64,000 nt of DNA, from positions 17,295,254 through 17,359,253 of the forward strand of contig JAQFVV010006197.1 in assembly GCA_028023455.1 (NCBI GenBank). Direction: 5' to 3'. The notes under the pieces were generated by a model, which was not told the DNA's origin, ran no database searches, and saw nothing but the letters and a program-made list of their open reading frames with translations. Shown in pieces: positions 55,975 through 64,000 of this stretch. Each line of letters begins with the position of its first letter. Within the stretch, counting starts at the first letter, position 1. The DNA comes from Epiperipatus broadwayi. Lineage: Eukaryota; Onychophora; Udeonychophora; Euonychophora; Peripatidae. The position numbers and the translations under genes are program-made.

Positions 55975-56500
55975 GTTAGCTTCAAATGTTGTACTACTTT
56001 CTCACCTAATCCATTAGATTTCAGGGTAATAGGGAGGTATTACAATATGTCTAATCCATTTTTAGTTTAAGAAGTCTTTTATTTGTAACATACTGAATCC
56101 GGATTAATTATCTGAAATGATAGTATCTGGAGATTCATAATATGCAAACAGTTCATTCAATATTCTAATTGTATTCTCATAGTTTTAACCACTATACCAA
56201 AAATATATATCTATTAAAAAATCCATCATGGTCTATGTATCTCTGCCATAGATTAGGTACTTTTGGCCAATAGGTTAGTTCCTTTGAGGGATGCTAACTG
56301 TGGACTGTCACATTATACAATGTTCATTCAATCTCATGGCTCATTCTAGACCATCATCATATCATCTTGCCAACTCCTTTATTCTGACAATGACTGAATA
56401 TCCTTCATGTAGCAATTCCAGAACTTATTCCCTTCTGCAATCCACCATTAATAGGTATTCATTGCACATGGAAAAGTTCTTGCACACAACTTCAGGATAT
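55975..56500 (-). pseudogene. Ty3/gypsy integrase remnant
   Basis: Minus-strand words in order: LLHEGYSVIVRIKELAR (about 56440-56390), where the family has H-x-G-H-x-G, then RDT-TMMDFLIDIYF (about 56240-56190), NELFAYYESPDTIISDN (about 56160-56110), IRHIVIPPYYPE (about 56055-56020). This is the order zinc-binding end, first catalytic Asp region, second Asp (SDN) and PYHP motif of retroviral-type integrases. It has several stops. No LTR or other pol domain adjoins it. Confidence 0.65.
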
Positions 56501-57229
56501 AGTGAAGTAAGTTTATTATTTTTATTTTTAACTAAAGAAAAAAGCCAATTTGATGCATAATTATTAAAGAAAATTAATTTGAGTAATAATAATGTAGACA
56601 AGAGATAAACTATATATATAAATATGAATTGCTGTAGATTATGGTAATTCTCCTTTTTGCTTCAGTAAAATGAATTATTTATTTAATTTACTAAGAAAAG
56701 TGCTTAAATTCCTATGTTAAAATAGATTATTATGTATATGATATATTAATAATAATAGTAATAACTTTAATTTTTAAATAAACTTATCTTAATATATTAT
56801 ACTAAGCAAACAAAAAATATATCAAAAATTATATTTTTATTTTTTAAGGAACATAATTAAATATATATATTGTGATTTAGATATGAGCACTTGGAAGTGC
56901 AAATTAAGAAAAGCTTGAAAATGACATCACCATAAGATATTAAAAGTATGCTTAGCAGATTATAAGAATTCCACCCGAGGGAGTGAGCTTGCCTCACTTT
57001 CCATTAATTCATATCTACATTATAAATGTATAATAAAAGATAAAACTCTGATTAGAATATTATGATGTTACAAACATTGCCTCACATATGGGTAGAATCA
57101 ATTAGCTTTTTTATAATAAATGACTATCTTATTAAAAATTTATAAAATATCAAGTAAGTATTATTAAATAAAGTGTGAATAAGAATTAATACAACAATCA
57201 AATAGTAAATTTAATCTCTAGTTTAGTAC
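56501..57229. other. no recognised gene
   Basis: AT-rich DNA without recognised content. Confidence 0.4.
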
Positions 57230-57520
57230 ATGATTAATGATAATCATTACTGTATTTATCTGAGGTGGATGGTGTCAAAGTTGTGGGTGGAGCAAGTTTG
57301 ACACTTGTAAATCAAAATGTAATAATTTACTATAGATAAATAGTCTTCATATAATAGAAATATATATGAGAGATAATGATCTAGGCCAACTTATGAGTGC
57401 TGGTTCTGCATGAAATGCATCTTGGGGATCATTCATCTTTTATTGTATCTTTATTTATATGAATTTAAAAAGAACATGTGAAAGTATGGAGGTTGTTTAA
57501 TATATTTATAAATTTAACCA
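57230..57520 (+). repeat. R-C hammerhead repeat, copy 2
   Basis: Matches 33186-33290 (GATTA-TGATAATCATTA, GGATGGTGTCAAAG) and then 32905-33060 (GAGAGATA-TGA, TTATTTATATGAATTTAAAA), that is, the two halves in swapped order. Confidence 0.6.
57374..57434 (+). ncRNA. R-C hammerhead motif 2 (decayed core, paired stem I)
   Basis: AAUGAUCUAGGCCAA, CUUAUGA, GUGCU loop GGUUC UGCAU, GAAAUGCAUC then UUGGGGAUCAUU. G5 is changed and stem II is weak, but the distal stem I AAUGAUC/GAUCAUU is a perfect 7-bp helix that differs from copy 1 (AGUGACC/GGUCAUU) on both strands. Confidence 0.65.
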
Positions 57521-58103
57521 CTGTATTGCTAAGCATCAAGTGGAAAGCAGACACTCAAGAATGAGTGATTTTTTTGTTGTTTAGCGAAAGAAATCTGAAA
57601 ATGATGGAATAAGTAGTTGTTTTATTAATCTCCATATCTATTATGAAGATTAAATAATTTGGCATAATAATAAAAAATAAAATAATATCTAGAATTATTT
57701 ATAAATATGTAAAAATACTTTAAATTTAAAACACTTCAATACTTGTAAAATCTTAGTCTGACATCATTTGAAAGTTATATTGATTTTATTTAAAAAATTA
57801 TTCAGTGAAGTAAAAAATATGTAATGTTTTAAGAATTGTTATGATTTAAAAGAAAAATGTAAAAACATAAATCTTTTTTGTTGTTAAAGTTGAATAAAAT
57901 TGATAATTAACTTGTTAGGAATTTTGTTAAACCAGCAAACATCTTAGGAAATAAGTTTAAAGTAGACAATAAATGTTGTTTATAAATAAACAAAAAATGT
58001 GCACTTAGTTAATTATTGAAATTGTGAATCAAAAAACAATGTGGGATTAATGAATAAAGATTTTAATATTTGTTTTCAAATATAAATTGTCATAAGAGAG
58101 TAT
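57521..58103. other. no recognised gene
   Basis: AT-rich DNA without recognised content. Confidence 0.4.
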
Positions 58104-58327
58104 TATAACGTTTTCCGTTTTGCTAGGCCTCTACACGCTAATATAAACTGCGCGCGAGTTGATCAAGCTATGTCAAAAAGAAGAAAGTTATATTTCTATT
58201 CTAAAAAACATAGCTATATTTCCTGATCAAATTCGGCCTATTAATTGTTGAGAATTATGCTATTGACAAAATCAGCTTTTACCAAATGCCAATATATTTG
58301 CAACGTATATAAATAAACGTTACAATA
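58104..58327 (+). repeat. direct repeat D, copy 1
   Basis: Nearly the same sequence as 59042-59248: TTGCTAGGCCTCTA, GAGTTGATCAAGCTATGTCA and CCTATTAATTGTTGAGAATT occur in both. This copy has a 19-bp insertion (CAAAATCAGCTTTTACCAA) and one extra A relative to copy 2. It is GC-richer than its flanks. Confidence 0.7.
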
Positions 58328-59041
58328 CCACCAGCGCTAGGAGATGAGAATAAAATAGGGGTTTACACTAATTTTATTCTTAAGTTTTTAAATTCATATT
58401 GGTTTTTTTTTTTTTTGTAGTAGTAGCATGCTGATATGTCATGTAGACTCATTCAACAAGTGACATTCGGCTTTAATGCCCACTTTTAGGTCTAACACGG
58501 TGGGAATGGAAAATATTACACATTCATCTGTGTTCTTTCCACTTTAATGTAATATTAACAATAAGAAGCCCAAGTTATAAGCACTAACGAGTGTTGCTCA
58601 TCGTTTTGAGTCTTACAGGCTCATGGCAACTTGGTCCGCCTTCCCCTTTATTGGGATCCCTGCTAGAAATAGTCTGATGGGCATATAAAGGTGGTCTTAT
58701 ATCAATATACTGCATACTAGGACTCGGGGCTATGTTTTTCCCCTCTTCAGTAACCACCTACCCGGTCAAATACTTGTGACTTACATCTACATCAGCCATA
58801 ATTGTGTTTTTTTTAGACATATCAAAAAAAATATACATATTTTTTTTTCTGGAAGTCATATTAAAAAAATATTTTTTTATATTTTAATAATCAGGTTTAA
58901 TTAGTTAGTTTTTTTTTTTAAAAAAAATTACTATATATTTTCTGGCTGTGAGTTTCTTTGGGTCATCGTTGTAATGTTCTTTATCATTACAACTTATCTC
59001 AGGTTGTGGTTGTTAAATCGAAGCCCGAGTTGGATAAGCCA
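58328..59041. other. spacer between direct repeats D
   Basis: About 710 bp with a less AT-rich middle (58600-58790, for example TCCGCCTTCCCCTTTATTGG) and no ORF of note. If the flanking repeats were LTRs this would be the internal part, but no primer-binding site or polypurine tract was seen. Confidence 0.4.
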
Positions 59042-59248
59042 TTATAACATTATCCGTTTTGCTAGGCCTCTAGACGCTAATATAAACTGTGCACGAGTTG
59101 ATCAAGCTATGTCAAAAAAAAGAAAGTTATATTTCTATTCTAAAAACATAGCTATATTTCCTGATCAAACTCGGCCTATTAATTGTTGAGAATTATGCTA
59201 TTGATGAATGCCAATATATTTGCAACATATATAAATAAATGTTACAGT
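59042..59248 (+). repeat. direct repeat D, copy 2
   Basis: Second copy, with an open frame (within 58974-59189) whose C-terminal part FARPLDANINCARVDQAM to the stop is shared, apart from a shift, with copy 1. I do not recognise the protein sequence, and it may not be expressed. Confidence 0.65.
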
Positions 59249-61539
59249 ATATAAAGTCTGATTTCAAATATTAAAGTTAATTGACATTTCAGGGTTCACA
59301 AATAATTAGTGGTAAGAAAGTTTAGTAAATAGTTGCTGCGAAATAAGATCTTGTCAATCCATGTAGAAGTTAAAAGTTGTCTTAAATTATAGCAACATGG
59401 TAAAGCTTCAATATATAGTTAAGTCATCAAAATGAATAGCTAAACAAACCAATTATACCAGTTTTCATCAGTCCTGTTGAATTTAACATGAAAAACTTTC
59501 CAAAGAGTTGTTTCCACATGTTGAACCTATTTTTTCTTTTAGACTGTGAGAGACTGAGCATGAAATAAGTATTTTCAAAATCCCCACGTAAAATTATTAA
59601 AGTTTATTAGAATTTTAATTGTTGAAAAGAGAAATAATTCTATAGCAATAAAAAAAAAATTGTTAAGAACTGGAAAGAATTAAACTTTTAAAAGCATTCA
59701 ACTATATGCATATAAAAGTTCAAATAAGACTGAAATTTCAAAAAATCATCCACAAATACCCCCCCCCCCAAAAAAAAAAAAAAAAAAAAAAAAACAATTT
59801 CAAATGCTAAAAAATCCTGGATGAGAATGTTTGCATTTATTTGTATTGTGAGAATGTTTATATTTTTAATCAAGATATGAAAATTCTTTATTATTAATAT
59901 TAGTTATATTTAAAAGTGTGGGTTTTTAATATGTTGTCTGTTTATGCTATATTTAGTGTTTTATGAATATTTGAAATATTCTAATAGTTTGTTTTCCTTC
60001 TCCTCATAATACTTGATTCAATAGGATTGGAATCTACAATTCAGGAGATAATAGAGAAGAAAAGTTTATTGCACTTACCCATAATTCATTTTATTCTTTA
60101 TTTGTGTCTCTATAATAAAGCATAAGAATTTTTTTATAAAAAATATTTTTAACTTGATGCTCATCAAATTAGAAATTTTAGTTGCAAAATTAATATTTAA
60201 ATGATAAATATTCAGATTTATTAAATATTTAGCATAGAAAAATAATTTCACACTGTGTTCAAATCCTATTTCATTTACTTAATTGTTTTTGTTAAAGTTC
60301 AAAACTTCTGCATTTTAGTTCACTAATTAAAGTATGCAATATAAGTAAATTGGTGTGACAGATATTAATTTATATAATCTATAAAACTAACATTATGAGA
60401 AATAATAAAAATGAAGTCAGGATAAATTAATTATAAATCAGTCATAGTCCTATAATCAAGGTTATGGTGCTCACAAATCTCATCATCAGTAATAAATTCA
60501 AGTCATCATTATTATATTATTCAAATACTAGCTAACAGAGGAATGATCTACTTTGGATATAAAATGATGTGTGTCTAGGTAAGTGGAGATATAGTTAAAA
60601 TTACCTAGCAAGTAGAGTCTTTATCATCATTTATTCAGACTATGCCTGTCTGAGCATGGAAGCTTATTGAATTGATTGTAAGAATATCATTCATATGGAT
60701 GTCTTATTTTTAATTCTAAATATTTATTTATTTATTTTTCTTTAATGACTATCTCTTTTTTATGTACTCTTACTATATATAAATAAAATAATAAAAATTA
60801 TGAGAGATATACTTACTAGATAATTTGATTAATGCATTTATCAGCTATTTTTATTTGCTTGTGTAAATACATACATTCCTGTTGAAGCAGTCAATCTTAG
60901 CTTAAGATTGAGCTTCATGGTTCTACCTATTAAGCAGTATTCAAACCCTATATCTCATCCCGCTCCTTTTGTCTCCTTTTGTCGTGTATATATATGTTAT
61001 GTATATATTTGAGATGCACGCCTAAGTTATAAAATTTTAATGTTTCAATAACATTTTTTTTAATTATTATTAATTCTTTTTTATTAAATTAAAGTACATA
61101 GGTGTGACTCACATATATATATATTATAGGAGCAAAAATACTAACAAAATATTGATTTTTTTAAAAAATATTTCATTATACGTCATTTTAAAACTTTTTA
61201 AATTGTTTTTCCTATTAAACTGTATATTTTATAAAATCCATGATGAAAGATGCTACTGTTAATTGTCCAAAAATAATTAAAGGGTTGGAATCATAATATT
61301 GTTTTAATCTTGGGAAGGAATTTTTAATTAAGATTTTATTGAAAATAAAATTAGGAATGGGATTAATAGATTTTGCTTTTGTATAAACATTTTTGTCAAA
61401 TCTATTTCCAATCTGAAAATAGATTTGAATTTATTTTTGTATAGTTATCTAACTTTGCATCTTCAAAAACAATGGATAAAGAAAAAGTAATAATTTTTTT
61501 TAGATCGGAGATTAGATTTGAGCTAGAAATAAATTAAAA
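59249..61539. other. no recognised gene
   Basis: AT-rich DNA with a C-run followed by a long A-run (about 59759-59794) like the one at 13161. Nothing else was recognised. Confidence 0.4.
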
Positions 61540-61880
61540 TCATTCTTCAAATACCTGGGCATGAGTATAAAATGGGCCAATTTTAAACACCAATGGATTA
61601 GCTACTATTGAGAGAACTGTACAGTTAACTGAATCCATGCTGGTTTGAAATGTAAGCATAGAAAGCTCATCACCTTTGACTTATGGGGGTCATCTTCCAC
61701 AGACATAATATCTTGCTGAAATGAAGGAAAGCCTAAAAAGGAACTTGAACGCTAAATAGAAGCTTGCTACCAACCTAAGAATTCACATGGATCCATTAAA
61801 TGCCGTACTTTGAAAATTGACTCTTAAAATGGTGCAAGGTAAATTATTTCAAACCGCCACCATTGAAATTAAATCTAGCT
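61540..61880 (+). pseudogene. LINE fragment (jockey-like RT C-terminal part)
   Basis: Broken frames contain SFKYLGMS (about 61547), then AEMKESLKRNLNA (about 61720) and a stretch resembling the K-x-R-x-x-L...W-x-x-L part after the RT of jockey-like elements. It is only about 340 bp, with shifts. Confidence 0.4.
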
Positions 61881-64000
61881 TGCCTAAATATGTATGATTT
61901 AATTTTGTACCTTTTCTAATATGTAATTTGTTCTTAAATAATTTCTATAAATCTAATTTTCTCTAATATGCTCTAACTTTCTTTAACTTTGGTGCAGCCA
62001 ATTATTTATATGTATTTATTACTTGATTTTATAGGTATGCTTTTATTATTAATATGCCAATCTCAAGCAAACTGATGAGCTTAATTTCTAAATATCTTTT
62101 CTTTCTTCTTTTTAAGTAAACCTTCATGAATTAAGGTTATTAATATCTCCATAAAATATAATATATGATAAATTAATACGTTTGGCCAGATTGTTTTTAC
62201 GAATCAACATTTTAGATTCATTTTTAATATAAAAATTTATTTATTTTACTCTGAATTCTGCCCGGGGTGAATCCAAAATTTAGGATAATTAATGCTCTGA
62301 AATTTTAAAATGTTATTTATTAAATTCTGAAAGGGTGACTTATTTTTTGTTTTCTATATAACTACTAGTTTTACTTTATTTTTTATACTCTTAAATCGGT
62401 ACTGTGGTATTAGAGCTGCAACATGAAGAATTATAATCATTTAATCATTAAATAAATTAGGTTATTAAATCAAAAACATATTTTAAAATCTACATTTAAA
62501 AAAACAAAACAGTTATTATAAAATCAATTAAGGTGGGATTGAATTATTTTAAATAGCAAAAAAGAAGGGGGTCAAATCTTAACATATATTTTATTAAATG
62601 AAATCTAAATCTCTCTATATATATGCTAGCGGCACAGCGTATTATTTATCTAAATTATGGCATTCAAATAAGGGTCATTTATTATTAAAGCAGTAAATCT
62701 TTTTTTCATGTCATTAGGGACATTCAGTCATACTGCTTTACTGACATTCGGCTCTTCTTCATGAATTTATATATATATTATAACCCCTCTACCTGATACC
62801 AAACGTACACATTATATGAGCAAATGCCCAGGGAGTCAATTCTATTAATGAATAGAATAAATTAACACTTTATTTTACTTTGAATTAATATTGAGACTCT
62901 TCTACTTTTGCCTAACTTATAGCTTAGCTTAGTGGCAGGTTATAGGAAAGCCATAACATACAGAATATAAATAAATGAAGGAAGAAATACTACAAACCAT
63001 TAAAATAAAATATATGCCTCATTTATTAATCAACCAAATGATGGAGGCCAGTAAAGTTTAATTTATCCAAGTTAATAAATATAATTTCAAATTTGAACTC
63101 TTCCATCATCTAAATATACTCTATAGTAGCTACAATATATAACTTTAACAACAACAAAAATAATACTAAATAACTTCACTATCTAGCACATCTTAATCTA
63201 AATAGCTAAATTAATGTGAATTTGGAAATATGAAATCAATCTCGGGGAATTAATAGTCTGATTAAAGAAATTTTATTATCCAGTAATTTATAACTATAAA
63301 TAAGAAATATACTAATGGAATGAATTAAATAATGTTTTACTGGAGTAGCAATTAGATATTGAAGGAAATAGGGTATCTTTTAATCTTACATCATTGTCTA
63401 AATAATAAACTAAATATGTAACCTTTTTATAAGTTTACTAAATGATAAAGTATTTCATATAATGTCTGGATCAAAAGAACAATACTATCAGATTTCAGTA
63501 TGTTTATTATTAAATTACAAAGTAATATATTTATGTAATAATAGATATATGGAATGTGGAACTAGAATACGAATACATATAAGAACAACTAGAGTCAAAA
63601 TTTTGAATAAATAACAAAGCATAAATTCAAATAGATATAGCTAATTCATAGTGGGACTGTTTGTCCTAATTTCTAAATTCACAAATAAGTTTGCTAACCT
63701 GGGTTTGAAATCATTTCTATTACATATTTCGTCATTTACTGATTAGACATTTATGAACATAATTTAACAAATAAAATAATACCCTAATATTCTGACTTCG
63801 AATATATTTAGGCTATCTAACACATTTTTATTAGCGAACAACACTGAATAAATATCATATTATATTGCGGGCACGAACATATAAGCTGGAGAGGTCAACT
63901 ATTAATTATTGGAATAAAATAAATTACTAACTTTGGCTGTCAAGAGAGTAACTTTAAATAGCTCAATAAAATAATTCTTTTGAATATCTATCCTTTTCAT
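61881..64000. other. no recognised gene
   Basis: AT-rich DNA to the end of the window. Short words such as TGACATTCGGCTC (62741) also occur near 58460 but no repeat unit could be defined. Confidence 0.4.

Noticed and set aside
58104-59248. Annotation of the direct repeats as LTRs
   Set aside because: No primer-binding site, polypurine tract, TG/CA ends or retroviral coding remnant was found.
62080-62110. CTGATGAG at about 62088 as a hammerhead core
   Set aside because: There is no stem II complement and no GAAA box downstream.
1-64000. CRISPR arrays, bacterial operons and rRNA genes
   Set aside because: No regularly spaced short repeats with unique spacers, no operon-like gene runs and no rRNA sequence were seen; the window is eukaryotic.

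Overview
This is a very AT-rich stretch of animal nuclear DNA. It carries one recognisable host gene, which is split by long introns, and a dense set of mobile elements of different ages. No bacterial-style genes, rRNA or intact tRNA genes were seen. The retroelements (RTE-like LINEs with TGATGA tails, a Tx1-like LINE, Ty3/gypsy pieces, a Penelope-like GIY-YIG remnant) and the spliced metazoan gene point to an invertebrate. The species cannot be fixed from the sequence alone.

Layout. 1-3215: LTR retrotransposon on the minus strand (LTR, gag remnant, LTR) with an extra LTR next to it. 4461-18283, minus strand: first six exons of 3-keto-steroid reductase (HSD17B7-like), which run off the left of the window. 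Its 9-kb first intron holds a decayed LINE and the end of a Penelope-like element. 19.4-27.5 kb: a cluster of LINE copies, including a young 5'-truncated RTE-like copy with an 11-bp target-site duplication. 34.3-38.0 kb: a GC-richer Tx1-like LINE on the minus strand. 39-49.4 kb: an RTE-like LINE family, a pair of Tigger/pogo-like non-autonomous DNA transposons, an inverted-repeat element and a small tRNA-derived insertion with a 17-bp duplication. 52.4-56.5 kb: a possible terminal exon, another LINE family and a Ty3/gypsy integrase remnant. 57-64 kb: repeats and unannotated AT-rich DNA.

The most interesting content is a set of twelve hammerhead ribozyme motifs in three repeat families, here called R-A, R-B and R-C. 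R-A and R-B have monomers of about 445-495 bp arranged in tandem and as large palindromes. They sit next to a tRNA-like pol III B box. Four motifs keep the complete CUGAUGA...GAAA...NUH core (28.75 kb, 29.08 kb, 32.95 kb in R-A/R-C, and 50.55 kb in R-B). R-C shows compensatory changes in stem I. The R-A block (28178-32251) is flanked by a perfect 15-bp direct repeat, so it seems to have been inserted as one palindromic multimer. A second element of about 2 kb later jumped into it. This resembles metazoan retrozymes and the schistosome S-alpha satellite: small non-autonomous elements probably copied through self-cleaved RNA by another element's machinery. The Penelope-like remnant at 16 kb is a plausible relative of that machinery, but this is inference.

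A second theme is more than ten short, nearly exact tandem duplications (about 19-89 bp) scattered through unrelated sequences, including inside LINE reading frames.
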